From Bos javanicus (taxonomy: Eukaryota; Chordata; Mammalia; Artiodactyla; Bovidae), in the NCBI RefSeq assembly GCF_032452875.1, contig NW_026893687.1:186001-250000 (forward strand): 64,000 bases of DNA, in the 5' to 3' direction. The position numbers and the translations under genes were made by a program. The notes beneath the pieces were generated by a model, which had not been told where the DNA came from, searched no databases, and saw only the letters and a list, made by a program, of their open reading frames with translations. Of the stretch, positions 40,420 through 54,125 are shown one piece after another; positions within the stretch are counted from its first letter, which is position 1; each line of letters starts with the position of its first letter.

Positions 40420-40539
40420 GATACCGTGACTGAGCATGGACTGATCACATGACTATCATGTAGTGATCACGTGACTTAATGGCGCTGATCATGTGACTGA
40501 TCATGCGCTGATCATGTTTGCTATCATACACTGATCATG

Positions 40540-40790
40540 TGCCTCTGGAGGCAATAAACAAAGAGCTGAGTAGGCACGAATCAAACAGTCAGCAGGCAAT
40601 AATCATGGAACTCAGCTGTGAGGAATCATGCTGCTCAGCTGGCAATAATCAAGCAGCTGAGCAGGCAGGAATTACGCAGCACAGCTGGCAATTGTCAAGC
40701 AGATGACAGGCAGGAATCGTGCAGCTCAGCTGGCAATTGTCAAGCAGATGAGCAGACAGTAATCACGCAGCTCAGCAGGCCCTGATCACG
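40540..40790 (+). repeat. Diverged block A10 (class A, 251 bp)
   Basis: CTCAGCTGTGAGG state; open frame 40518-40706. It pairs both with A2 (offset 34,900) and with A4 (offset 26,631), which defines the extra 8,269-bp copy in the first long repeat. Confidence 0.92.
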
Positions 40791-41416
40791 TGACTGAGCA
40801 TGCACTGTTCACGTGGCTGATCATACACTGATCACGTGATTGATCATGCACTGATCACTTGGATATCATGCACTGATCACGTGGCTGATCATACACTGTT
40901 CACGTGTCTGATCATGCACTGATCACGTGGCTATCATGCACTGATCACGTGGCTGAACATGCACTGATCACGTGGCTGATCACACACCTGTCACGTGACA
41001 TATCATGCACTGATCACGTGGCACTCATGCACTGATCACGTGGCTGATCATACTCTGCTCACGTAACTGATCATGCACACATCACGTGGCTATCATGCAC
41101 TGCTCACGTGGCTCGTCATGGAATGATCACGTAGCTACCATATACTGGTCACGTGACTGATCATGCACAGATCACGTAAATGATCATGCACTGTTCACGT
41201 GACTGATCATGTACTGATCACGTGACTGATCATGCACTGATCACGTGGCTATCATGCACTGCTCACGTGGCTGATCATGCAACGATCACGTAGCAACCAT
41301 GTACTGGTCACGTGACTGATCATGCACTGATCACGTGGCTGATCATGCACTGATCACGTGGCTATCATGCACTGATCACATGCACTGATCACGTGGCTGA
41401 TCACACACGTATCACG
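40791..41416 (+). repeat. Long downstream flank of A10
   Basis: Same as after A2 and A4, including the GATCACATGCACTG deletion junction near 41376. Confidence 0.84.
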
Positions 41417-41757
41417 TGACTGATCATGCACTGATCACGTGGCTATCATGCACTGATCACGTGGCTGATCATGCACTGATCACGTGGCTATCATGCACTG
41501 TCACGTGACTGATCATGCACTGATCACGTGGCTGATCATGCACTGATCACGTGACTGATCATGCACTGATCACGTGGCTGATCATGCACTGATCACGCAG
41601 CTACCATGCACTGATCACATGACTGATCATGCACTGATCACGTGGCTGATCATGCACTGATCACGTGACTGATCATGCACTGATCACGTGGCTTATCATG
41701 CACTGATCATGTGACTGATCATGTGCTGATCATGTTTGGTGTCATACACTGATCATG

Positions 41758-42000
41758 TGCCTCTGGAGGCAATGAACAAAGAGCTGAGTAGGCAGGAATC
41801 AGTAGGCAATAATCATGGAACTCAGCTCTGAGAAATCATGCTGCTCAGCTGGCAATAATCAAGCAGATGAGCAGGCAGGAATTATGCAGCACAGGTGGCA
41901 ATTGTCAAGCAGATGACAGGCAGGAATCGTGCAGCTCAGCTGGCAATTGTCAAGCAGATGAGCAGACAGTAATCACGCAGCTCAGCAGGCCCTGATCACG
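41758..42000 (+). repeat. Diverged block B12 (class B, 243 bp)
   Basis: GCAGGAATCAGTAGGC and CAGGTG, like B2 rather than B5. The cassette near 42245 reads GATCATGGGACTG, losing the CpG as well. Confidence 0.91.
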
Positions 42001-43563
42001 TGACTGAGCATGCACTGTTCACGTGGCTGATCATACACTGATCACGTGACTGATCATGCACTGATCACGTGGCTATCATGCACTGATCACGTGACTGATC
42101 ATGCACTGATCACGTAATTGTCATGCACTGATCACGTGGCTATCATGCACTGATCACGTGGCTGATCATGCACTGATCACGTGACTGATCATGCACTGAT
42201 CACGTGGCTATCATGCACTGATCACGTGGCTGATCATGCACTGATCATGGGACTGATCATGCACTGATCACGTGCTATCATGCACTGACACATGACTCAC
42301 ATGCACTGATCACGTGCATGATCATGCACTGATCACGTGACTGATCATGCACTGATCACGTGACTGATCATGCACTGATCACGTGGCTATCATGCACTGA
42401 TCACGTGGCTGATCATGCACTGATCACGTGGCTGATCATGCACTGATCACGTAGCTACCATATACTGGTCACGTGACTGATCATGCACTGATCACGTAAA
42501 TGATCATGCACTGATCACGTGACTGATCATGCACTGATCACGTGACTGATCATGCACTGATCACGTGGCTATCATGCACTGATCACGTGGCTGATCATGC
42601 ACTGATCACGTAGCAACCATGTACTGGTCACGTGACTGATCATGCACTGATCACGTAATTGATCATGCACTGATCACGTGGCTGATCATGCACTGATCAC
42701 GTGACTGATCATGCACTGATCACGTGACTGATCATGCACTGATCACGTGACTATCATGCACTGATCACGTGGCTGATCATGCACTGATCACGTGCCTATC
42801 ATGCACTGATCACGTGACTGATCATGCACTGATCACGTGGCTATCATGCACTGATCACGTGGCTGATCATGCACTGATCACGTGGCTGATCATGCACTGA
42901 TCACGTGACTGATCATGCACTGATCACGTGGCTATCATGCACTGATCACGTGGCTATCATGCACTGATCACGTGGCTGATCATGCACTGATCACGTGACT
43001 GATCATGCACTGATCACGTGGTATCATGCACTGATCACGTGGCTGATCATGCACTGATCACGTGACTGATCATGCACTGATCACGTGGCTGATCATGCAC
43101 TGATCACGTAGCTGATCATGCACTGATCACGTGGCTATCATGCACTGATCACGTGGCTGATCATGCACTGATCACGTAGCTACATGCACTGATCACGTGA
43201 CTGATCATGCACTGATCACGTGATTGATCATGCACTGATCACGTGACTGATCATGCACTGATCACGTGACTGATCATGCACTGATCACGTGGCTATCATG
43301 CACTGATCACGTGGCTGATCATGCAATGATCACGTAGCTACCATGTACTGGTCACGTGACTGATCATGCACTGATCACGTAATTGATCATGCACTGATCA
43401 CGTGGCTGATCATGCACTGATCACGTGACTGATCATGCACTGATCACGTGACTGATCATGCACTGATCACGTGGCTATCATGCACTGATCACGTGGCTGA
43501 TCATGCACTGATCACGTGACTGATCATGCACTGATCACGTGACTGATCATGCACTGATCACGT
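42001..43563 (+). repeat. Homogeneous monomers after B12
   Basis: Near-canonical; partner of 7097-8661 and 15371-16933. Contains GGTATC (about 43020) and AGCTACATG (about 43189) shortened units. Confidence 0.85.
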
Positions 43564-44173
43564 GGATATCATGCACTGATCACGTGGCTGATCATACACT
43601 GATCACGTGTCTGATCATGCACTGATCACGTGGCTGATCATACACTGATCACGTAACTGATCATGCACTGATCACGTGGCTATCATGCACTGATCACGTG
43701 GCTGATCATGCACTGATCACGTGGCTGATCACACACTGTCACGTGACTGATCATGCACTGATCACGTGGCACTCATGCACTGATCACGTGGCTGATCATA
43801 CACTGATCACGTAACTGATCATGCACTGATCACGTGGCTATCATGCACTGCTCACGTGGCTGATCATGCAATGATCACGTAGCTACCATATACTGGTCAC
43901 GTGACTGATCATGCACTGATCACGTAAATGATCATGCACTGATCACGTGACTGATCATGCACTGATCACGTGGCTGATCATGCACTGATCACGTGGCTAT
44001 CATGCACTGATCACGTGGCTATCATGCACTGATCACGTGGCTGATCATGCACTGATCACGTAGCAACCATGCACTGGTCACGTGACTGATCATGCACTGA
44101 TCACGTAATTGATCATGCACTGATCACGTGACTGATCATGCACTGATCACGTGGCTGATCACACACTATCACG
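43564..44173 (+). repeat. Orphan downstream-flank copy
   Basis: Same length as 16934-17543 (610 bp) and the same landmark order, but CATACACTG units are retained as at 8662-9272. Confidence 0.77.
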
Positions 44174-45124
44174 TGACTGATCATGCACTGATCACGTGGC
44201 TATCATGCACTGATCACGTGGCTATCATGCACTGATCACGTGGCTATCATGCACTGATCACGTGGCTGATCATGCACTGATCACGTAGCTATCATGCACT
44301 GATCACGTGACTGATCATGCACTGATCACGTGACTGATCATGCACTGATCACGTGGCTGATCATGCACTGATCACGTGGCTATCATGCACTGATCACGTG
44401 GCTGATCATGCACTGATCACGTAGCTATCATGCACTGATCACGTGACTGATCATGCACTGATCACGTGGCTGATCATGCACTGATCACGTGACTGATCAT
44501 GCACTGATCACGTGACTGATCATGCACTGATCACGTGGCTATCATGCACTGATCACGTGGCTGATCATGCACTGATCACGTGGCTATCATGCACTGATCA
44601 CGTGACTGATCATGCACTGATCACGTGGCTGATCATGCACTGATCACGTGACTGATCATGCACTGATCACGTGACTGATCATGCACTGATCACGTGGCTA
44701 TCATGCACTGATCACGTGGCTGATCATGCACTGATCACGTGCCTGATCATGCACTGATCACGTGACTGATCATGCACTGATCACGTGACTGATCATGCAC
44801 TGATCACGTGGCTATCATGCACTGATCACGTGGCTGATCATGCACTGATCACGTGACTGATCATGCACTGATCACGTGACTGATCATGCACTGATCACGT
44901 ACTGATCATGCACTGATCACGTGATGATCATGCACTGATCACGTGGCTGATCATGCACTGATCACGTGGCTATCATGCACTGATCACGTGGCTGATCATG
45001 CACTGATACCGTGACTGAGCATGGACTGATCACATGACTATCATGTAGTGATCACGTGACTTAATGGCGCTGATCATGTGACTGATCATGCGCTGATCAT
45101 GTTTGCTATCATACACTGATCATG

Positions 45125-45375
45125 TGCCTCTGGAGGCAATAAACAAAGAGCTGAGTAGGCACGAATCAAACAGTCAGCAGGCAATAATCATGGAACTCAG
45201 CTGTGAGGAATCATGCTGCTCAGCTGGCAATAATCAAGCAGCTGAGCAGGCAGGAATTACGCAGCACAGCTGGCAATTGTCAAGCAGATGACAGGCAGGA
45301 ATCGTGCAGCTCAGCTGGCAATTGTCAAGCAGATGAGCAGACAGTAATCACGCAGCTCAGCAGGCCCTGATCACG
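45125..45375 (+). repeat. Diverged block A11 (class A, 251 bp, short flank)
   Basis: CTCAGCTGTGAGG state; open frame 45103-45291. Last A block at the 34,900 offset (2 bp short); beyond B13 the best partner changes to the 26.6-kb offset. Confidence 0.92.
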
Positions 45376-45923
45376 TGACTGAGCATGCACTGTTCACGTG
45401 GCTGATCATACACTGATCACGTGATTGATCATGCACTGATCACTTGGATATCATGCACTGATCACGTGGCTGATCATACACTGTTCACGTGTCTGACCAT
45501 GCACTGATCACGTGGCTGATCATACACTGCTCACGTAACTGATCATGCACTGATCACGTGGCTGATCATGCACTGATCACGTGGCTGATCATGCACTGAT
45601 CACGTGGCTATCATGCACTGGTCACGTGACTGATCATGCACTGATCACGTGACTGATCATGCACTGATCACGTGGCTGATCATGCACTGATCACGTGACT
45701 GATCATGCACTGATCACGTGACTGATCATGCACTGATCACGTGGCTATCATGCACTGATCACGTGGCTGATCATGCACTGATCACGCAGCTACCATGTAC
45801 TGGTCACGTGACTGATCATGCACTGATCACGTAACTGATCATGCACTGATCACGTGGCTTATCATGCACTGATCATGTGACTGATCATGCACTGATCATG
45901 TTTGGTGTCACACACTGATCATG

Positions 45924-46156
45924 TGCATCTGGAGGCAATGAACAAAGAGCTGAGTAGGCAGGCTATAATCATGGAACTCAGCTCTGAGAAATCATGCTGC
46001 TCAGCTGGCAATAATCAAGTAGATGAGCAGGCAGGAATTATGCAGCACAGGTGGCAATTGTCAAGCAGATGACAGGCAGGAATCGTGCATCTCAGCTGGC
46101 AATTGTCAAGCAGATGAGCAGACAGTAATCACGTAGCTCAGCAGGCACTGATCACG
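45924..46156 (+). repeat. Diverged block B13 (class B, short form, 233 bp)
   Basis: TGCATCTGG start, GCAGGCTATAATC, and a CATCTCAGCTGG variant. Its end ATCACGTAGCTCAGCAGGCACTG is part-way between the normal block end and the replaced end of B6, placing the conversion tract boundary inside the last two units. (Longest string here is quoted as ATCACGTAGCTC, then AGCAGGCACTG.). Confidence 0.88.
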
Positions 46157-46608
46157 TGACTGATCATGCACTGATCACGTGGCTGATCACACACTGATCA
46201 CGTGACTGATCATGCACTGATCACGTGATTGTCATGCACTGATCACGTGGCTATCATGCACTGATCACGTGGCTGATCATGCACTGATCACGTGACTGAT
46301 CATGCACTGATCACGTAGCTATCATGCACTGATCACGTGGCTGATCATGCACTGATCACGGGACTGATCATGCACTGATCACGGGCTATCATGCACTGAT
46401 CACATGACTGATCATGCACTGATCACGTGATGATCATGCACTGATCACGTGACTGATCATGCACTGATCACGTGACTGATCATGCACTGATCACGTGGCT
46501 GATCATGCACTGATCACGTGGCTGATCATGCACTGATCACGTGGCATCATGCACTGATCACGTGGCTGATCATGCACTGATCACGTGATGATCATGCACT
46601 GATCACGT

Positions 46609-47195
46609 GGATATCATGCACTGATCACGTGGCTGATCATGCACTGATCACGTGTCTGATCATGCACTGATCACGTGGCTGATCATGCACTGATCACGTA
46701 ACTGATCATGCACTGATCACGTGGCTATCATGCACTGATCACGTGGCTGATCATGCACTGATCACGTGGCTGATCACACACTGTCACGTGACTATCATGC
46801 ACTGATCACGTGGCACTCATGCACTGATCACGTGGCTGATCATACACTGATCACGTAACTGATCATGCACTGATCACGTGGCTATCATGCACTGATCACG
46901 TGGCTGATCATGCAATGATCACGTAGCTACCATATACTGATCACGTGACTGATCATGCACTGATCACGTGAATGATCATGCACTGATCACGTGACTGATC
47001 ATGCACTGATCACGTGACTGATCATGCACTGATCACGTGGCTATCATGCACTGATCACGTGGCTGATCATGCACTGATCACGTAGCAACCATGTACTGAT
47101 CACGTGACTGATCATGCACTGATCACGTAATTGATCATGCACTGATCACGTGGCTCATCATGCACTGATCACGTGACTGATCACACATGATCACG
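46609..47195 (+). repeat. Orphan downstream-flank copy
   Basis: Partner of 19984-20570 with equal length. No A block before it. Confidence 0.77.
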
Positions 47196-47941
47196 TGACT
47201 GATCATGCACTGATCACGTGGCTGATCATGCACTGATCACGTGGCTGATCATGCACTGATCACGTGGCTATCATGCACTGATCACGTGGCTGATCATGCA
47301 CTGATCACGTAGCTATCATGCACTGATCACGTGACTGATCATGCACTGATCACGTAATTGATCATGCACTGATCATGGCTGATCATGCACTGATCACGTG
47401 GCTGATCACACACGATCACGTGACTGATCATGCACTGATCACGTGACTGATCATGCACTGATCACGTGGCTATCATGCACTGATCACGTGGCTATCATGC
47501 ACTGATCACGTGGCTGATCACACACGATCACGTGACTGATCATGCACTGATCACGTGGCTATCATGCACTGATCACGTGGCTATCATGCACTGATCACGT
47601 GGCTGATCATGCAATGATCACGTAGCTACCATGCACTGGTCACGTGACTGATCATGCACTGATCACGTGACTGATCATGCACTGATCACGTGACTGATCA
47701 TGCACTGATCACGTGACTGATCATGCACTGATCACGTGACTGATCATGCACTGATCACGTGGCTATCATGCACTGATCACGTGGCTGATCATGCACTGAT
47801 CACGCAGCTATCATGCACTGATCACGTGACTGATCATGCACTGATCACATGACTGATCATGCACTGATCACGTGGCTTATCATGCACTGATCATGTGACT
47901 GATCATGTGCTGATCATGTTTGGTGTCATACACTGATCATG

Positions 47942-48188
47942 TGCCTCTGGAGGCAATGAACAAAGAGCTGAGTAGGCAGGAATCAGTCAGCAGGCAATAA
48001 TCATGGAACTCAGCTGTGAGAAATCATGCTGCTCAGCTGGCAATAATCAAGCAGCTGAGCAGGCAGGAATTACGCAGCACAGCTGGCAATTGTCAAGCAG
48101 ATGACAGGCAGGAATCGTGCAGCTCAGCTGGCAATTGTCAAGCAGATGAGCAGACAGTAATCACGCAGCTCAGCAGGCCCTGATCACG
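47942..48188 (+). repeat. Diverged block B14 (class B, 247 bp)
   Basis: TTTGGTGTC leader, GCAGGAATCAGTCAG, CTGTGAGAAATC, CAGCTG before GCAATTG. It differs from its positional partner B7 in leader and GCACGAATC state. Confidence 0.9.
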
Positions 48189-50141
48189 TGACTGAGCATG
48201 CACTGTTCACGTGGCTGATCATACACTGATCACGTGACTGATCATGCACTGATCACGTGACTGATCATGCACTGATCACGTGGCTGATCATGCACTGATC
48301 ACGTGGCTGATCATGCACTGATCACGGGACTGATCATGCACTGATCACGTGCTATCATGCACTGATACATGACTGACATGCACTGATCACGTGGCTGATC
48401 ATGCACTGATCACGTGACTGATCATGCACTGATCACGTGGCTGATCATGCACTGATCACGTGGCTGATCATGCACTGATCACGTGGCTATCATGCACTGC
48501 TCACGTGGCTGATCATGCAATGATCACGTAGCTACATGTACTGATCACGTGACTGATCATGCACTGATCACGTAATTGATCATGCACTGATCACGTGGCT
48601 GATCATGCACTGATCACGTGGCTGATCATGCACTGATCACGTGACTGATCATGCACTGATCACGTGACTGATCATGCACTGATCACGTGGCTATCATGCA
48701 CTGATCACGTGGCTGATCATGCACTGATCACGTGGCTGATCATGCACTGATCACGTGGCTATCATGCACTGATCACGTGACTGATCATGCACTGATCACG
48801 TGACTGATCATGCACTGATCACGTGGCTATCATGCACTGATCACGTGGCTGATCATGCACTGATCACGTAGCTACCATGCACTGATCACGTGACTGATCA
48901 TGCACTGATCACGTGACTGATCATGCACTGATCACGTGGCTGATCATGCACTGATCACGTGGCTGATCATGCACTGATCACGTGGCTGATCATGCACTGA
49001 TCACGTGACTGATCATGCACTGATCACGTGACTGATCATGCACTGATCACGTGGCTATCATGCACTGATCACGTGGCTGATCATGCACTGATCACGTGCC
49101 TGATCATGCACTGATCACGTGACTGATCATGCACTGATCACGTGACTGATCATGCACTGATCACGTGGCTATCATGCACTGATCACGTGGCTGATCATGC
49201 ACTGATCACGTAGCTACCATGCACTGGTCACGTGACTGATCATGCACTGATCACGTGACTGATCATGCACTGATCACGTGGCTGATCATGCACTGATCAC
49301 GTGGCTGATCATGCACTGATCACGTGACTGATCATGCACTGATCACGTGGCTATCATGCACTGATCACGTGGCTGATCATGCACTGATCACGTGGCTGAT
49401 CATGCACTGATCACGTGGCTGATCACACATGATCACGTGACTGATCATGCACTGATCACGTGGCTGATCATGCACTGATCACGTGGCTGATCATGCACTG
49501 ATCACGTGGCTATCATGCACTGATCACGTGGCTGATCATGCACTGATCACGTAACTACCATGCACTGATCACGTGACTGATCATGCACTGATCACGTAAT
49601 TGATCATGCACTGATCACGTGGCTGATCATGCACTGATCACGTGGCTGATCACACACTGATCACGTGACTGATCATGCACTGATCACGTGACTGATCATG
49701 CACTGATCACGTGGCTATCATGCACTGATCACGTGGATATCATGCACTGATCACGTGGCTGATCATGCACTGATCACGTGACTGATCATGCACTGATCAC
49801 GTGGCTGATCATGCACTGATCACGTGGCTATCATGCACTGTCACGTGACTGATCATGCACTGATCAGTGACTGATCATGCACTGATCACGTGACTGATCA
49901 TGCACTGATCACGTGACTGATCATGCACTGATCACGTGACTGATCATGCACTGATCACGTGGCTATCATGCACTGATCACGTGGCTGATCATGCAATGAT
50001 CACGCAGCTACCATGCACTGGTCACGTGACTGATCATGCACTGATCACATAACTGATCATGCACTGATCACGTGGCTTATCATGCACTGATCATGTGACT
50101 GATCATGTGCTGATCATGTTTGGTGTCATACACTGATCATG
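48189..50141 (+). repeat. Long homogeneous stretch between B14 and B15
   Basis: Near-canonical partner of 21561-23515. Minor lesions: AGCTACATG near 48531, GATCAGTGACTG near 49863, AACTACC near 49554. Contains CACACATGATCACG and GGATATC landmarks near 49424-49740 that the first copy lacks. Confidence 0.85.
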
Positions 50142-50388
50142 TGCCTCTGGAGGCAATGAACATAGAGCTGAGTAGGCAGGAATCAGTCAGCAGGCTATAA
50201 TCATGGAACTCAGCTCTGAGAAATCATGCTGCTCAGCTGGCAATAATCAAGCAGATGAGCAGGCAGGAATTACGCAGCACAGGTGGCAATTGTCAAGCAG
50301 ATGACAGGCAGGAATCGTGCAGCTCAGCTGGCAATTGTCAAGCAGATGAGCAGACAGTAATCACGCAGCTCAGCAGGCCCTGATCACG
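50142..50388 (+). repeat. Diverged block B15 (class B, 247 bp)
   Basis: Private AACATAGAG change (others AACAAAGAG), GGCTATAATC, CTCTGAGAAATC. Followed by CACACACTG in place of CATACACTG. Partner of B8. Confidence 0.9.
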
Positions 50389-51127
50389 TGACTGAGCATG
50401 CACTGTTCACGTGGCTGATCACACACTGATCACGTGACTGATCATGCACTGATCACGTGACTGATCATGCACTGATCACGTGGCTATCATGCACTGATCA
50501 CGTGGCTGATCATGCACTGATCACGGGACTGATCATGCACTGATCACGGGCTATCATGCACTGACACATGACTGACATGCACTGATCACGTGGCTGATCA
50601 TGCACTGATCACGTGACTGATCATGCACTGATCACGTGGCTATCATGCACTGATCACGTGGCTGATCATGCACTGATCACGTAGCTACCATGCACTGATC
50701 ACGTGACTGATCATGCACTGATCACGTAACTGATCATGCACTGATCACGTGGCTGATCATGCACTGATCACGTGGCTGATCATGCACTGATCACGTGACT
50801 GATCATGCACTGATCACGTGACTGATCATGCACTGATCACGTGGCTATCATGCACTGATCACTGGCTGATCATGCACTGATCACGTGGCTGATCATGCAC
50901 TGATCACGTGGCTGATCATGCACTGATCACGTGACTGATCATGCACTGATCACGTGACTGATCATGCACTGATCACGTGGCTATCATGCACTGATCACGT
51001 GGCTGATCATGCACTGATCACGTGGCTATCATGCACTGATCACGTGACTGATCATGCACTGATCACGTGGCTGATCATGCACTGATCACGTGGCTGATCA
51101 TGCACTGATCACGTGGCTGATCATGCA

Positions 51128-51468
51128 TGATCACGCAGCTACCATGTACTGGTCACATGACTGATCATGCACTGATCACGTGACTGATCATGCACTGATC
51201 ACGTGGCTATCATGCACTACTCACGTGGCTGATCATGCAATGATCATGTAGCTACCATGTACAGGTCACGTGAATGATCATACACCCATCAGGTGACTGA
51301 TCATGCACTGATCACGTGGCTATCATGCACTGATCACGTGACTGATCATGCACTGATCACGTCTATATCATGCACTGATCACATGACTGCCCATGCACTG
51401 ATCACGTGGATGATCATACACTGATCATGTGACAGATCATGCACTGATCACGTGGCTGATCATGCACT
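51128..51468 (+). repeat. Long (341-bp) upstream flank of A12
   Basis: Shares GATCACGTGACTG and ACTGATCATGTGACAG with the flank of A6. Confidence 0.86.
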
Positions 51469-51588
51469 GATACCGTGACTGAGCATGGACTGATCACATG
51501 ACTATCATGTAGTGATCACGTGACTTAATGGCGCTGATCATGTGACTGATCATGCGCTGATCATGTTTGCTATCATACACTGATCATG

Positions 51589-51837
51589 TGCCTCTGGAGG
51601 CAATAAACAAAGAGCTGAGTAGGCACGAATCATACAGTCAGCAGGCAATAATCATGGAACTCAGGTGTGAGGAATCATGCTGCTCAGCTGGCAATAATCA
51701 AGCAGCTGAGCAGGCAGGAATTACAGCACAGCTGGCAATTGTCAAGCAGATGACAGGCAGGAATCGTGCAGCTCAGCTGGCAATTGTCAAGCAGATGAGC
51801 AGACAGTAATCACGCAGCTCAGCAGGCCCTGATCACG
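51589..51837 (+). repeat. Diverged block A12 (class A, 249 bp, 2-bp deletion)
   Basis: CTCAGGTGTGAGG state. Two private changes: GAATCATACAG for GAATCAAACAG (Tyr for Asn in the open frame) and a 2-bp deletion, ATTACAGCAC for ATTACGCAGCAC. The deletion shifts the frame past the usual stop, so the open stretch runs 51567-51809 (80 codons) and its end repeats AAQLAIVKQM twice, reflecting the 45-46 bp dimer. This is a by-product of repeat structure, not a longer gene. Confidence 0.92.
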
Positions 51838-52201
51838 TGACTGAGCATGCACTGTTCACGTGGCTGATCATACACTGATCACGTGACTGATCATGCACTG
51901 ATCACGTGGCTATCATGCACTGATCACGTGGCTGATCATACACTGTTCACGTGTCTGATCATGCACTGATCACGTGGCTATCATGCACTGATCACGTGGC
52001 TGATCATGCACTGATCACGTGGCTGATCATGCACTGATCACGTGGCTATCATGCACTGATCACGTGGCTGATCATGCACTGATCACGTGGCTGATCATGC
52101 ACTGATCACGTGACTGATCATGCACTGATCACGTGGCTTATCATGCACTGATCATGTGACTGATCATGTGCTGATCATGTTTCTGTCATACACTGATCAT
52201 G

Positions 52202-52444
52202 TGCCTCTGGAGGCAATGAACAAAGAGCTGAGTAGGCAGGAATCAGTAGGCAATAATCATGGAACTCAGCTCTGAGAAATCATGCTGCTCAGCTGGCAAT
52301 AATCAAGTAGATGAGCAGGCAGGAATTATGCAGCACAGGTGGCAATTGTCAAGCAGATGACAGGCAGGAATCGTGCAGCTCAGCTGGCAATTGTCAAGCA
52401 GATGAGCAGACAGTAATCACGCAGCTCAGCAGGCCCTGATCACG
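52202..52444 (+). repeat. Diverged block B16 (class B, 243 bp)
   Basis: TTTCTGTC leader and AAGTAGATGAGC as in B9. Cassette near 52690-52745 is distorted (GATCATGGGACTG, CACGGCGCTATC, GACTACATG). Confidence 0.9.
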
Positions 52445-53754
52445 TGACTGATCATGCACTGTTCACGTGGCTGATCACACACTGATCACGTGACTGATCA
52501 TGCACTGATCACGTGGCTATCATGCACTGATCACGTGACTGATCATGCACTGATCACGTAATTGTCATGCACTGATCACGTGGCTATCATGCACTGATCA
52601 CGTGGCTGATCATGCACTGATCACGTGACTGATCATGCACTGATCACGTGGCTATCATGCACTGATCACGTGGCTGATCATACACTGATCATGGGACTGA
52701 TCATGCACTGATCACGGCGCTATCATGCACTGACTACATGACTGATCATGCACTGATCACGTGCTGATCATGCACTGATCACGTGACTGATCATGCACTG
52801 ATCACGTGACTGATCATGCACTGATCACGTGGCTATCATGCACTGATCACGTGGCTGATCATACACTGATCACGTGACTGATCATGCACTGATCACGTGG
52901 CTGATCATGCACTGATCACGTGGCTGATCATGCAATGATCACGTAGCTACCATATACTGGTCACGTGACTGATCATGCACTGATCACGTAAATGATCATG
53001 CACTGATCACGTGACTGATCATGCACTGATCACGTGACTGATCATGCACTGATCACGTGGCTATCATGCACTGCTCACGTGGCTGATCATGCAATGATCA
53101 CGTAGCAACCATGTACTGGTCACGTGACTGATCATGCACTGATCACGTAATTGATCATGCACTGATCACGTGGCTGATCATGCACTGATCACGTGACTGA
53201 TCATGCACTGATCACGTGACTGATCATGCACTGATCACGTGACTATCATGCACTGATCACGTGGCTGATCATGCACTGATCACGTGACTGATCATGCACT
53301 GATCACGTGACTGATCATGCACTGATCACGTGGCTATCATGCACTGATCACGTGGCTGATCATGCACTGATCACGTGGCTGATCATGCACTGATCACGTG
53401 ACTGATCATGCACTGATCACGTGGCTATCATGCACTGATCACGTGGCTATCATGCACTGATCACGTGGCTGATCATGCACTGATCACGTGGCTGATCATG
53501 CACTGATCACGTGACTGATCATGCACTGATCACGTGACTGATCATGCACTGATCACGTGGCTATCATGCACTGATCACGTGGCTGATCATGCACTGATCA
53601 CGTGACTGATCATGCACTGATCACGTGACTGATCATGCACTGATCACGTACTGATCATGCACTGATCACGTGATGATCATGCACTGATCACGTGGCTGAT
53701 CATGCACTGATCACGTGGCTGATCATGCACTGATCACGTGGCTGATCATGCACT
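52445..53754 (+). repeat. Homogeneous monomers between B16 and A13
   Basis: Near-canonical partner of 25821-27128. CACGTACTG near 53647 precedes the short-flank leader. Confidence 0.85.
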
Positions 53755-53874
53755 GATACCGTGACTGAGCATGGACTGATCACATGACTATCATGTAGTG
53801 ATCACGTGACTTAATGGCGCTGATCATGTGACTGATCATGCGCTGATCATGTTTGCTATCATACACTGATCATG

Positions 53875-54125
53875 TGCCTCTGGAGGCAATAAACAAAGAG
53901 CTGAGTAGGCACGAATCAAACAGTCAGCAGGCAATAATCATGGAACTCAGCTGTGAGGAATCATGCTGCTCAGCTGGCAATAATCAAGCAGCTGAGCAGG
54001 CAGGAATTACGCAGCACAGCTGGCAATTGTCAAGCAGATGACAGGCAGGAATCGTGCAGCTCAGCTGGCAATTGTCAAGCAGATGAGCAGACAGTAATCA
54101 CGCAGCTCAGCAGGCCCTGATCACG
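53875..54125 (+). repeat. Diverged block A13 (class A, 251 bp, short flank)
   Basis: CTCAGCTGTGAGG state, whereas its positional partner A7 has CTCAGGTGTGAGG; open frame 53853-54041. A single-site exchange of states between otherwise paired blocks. Confidence 0.92.
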
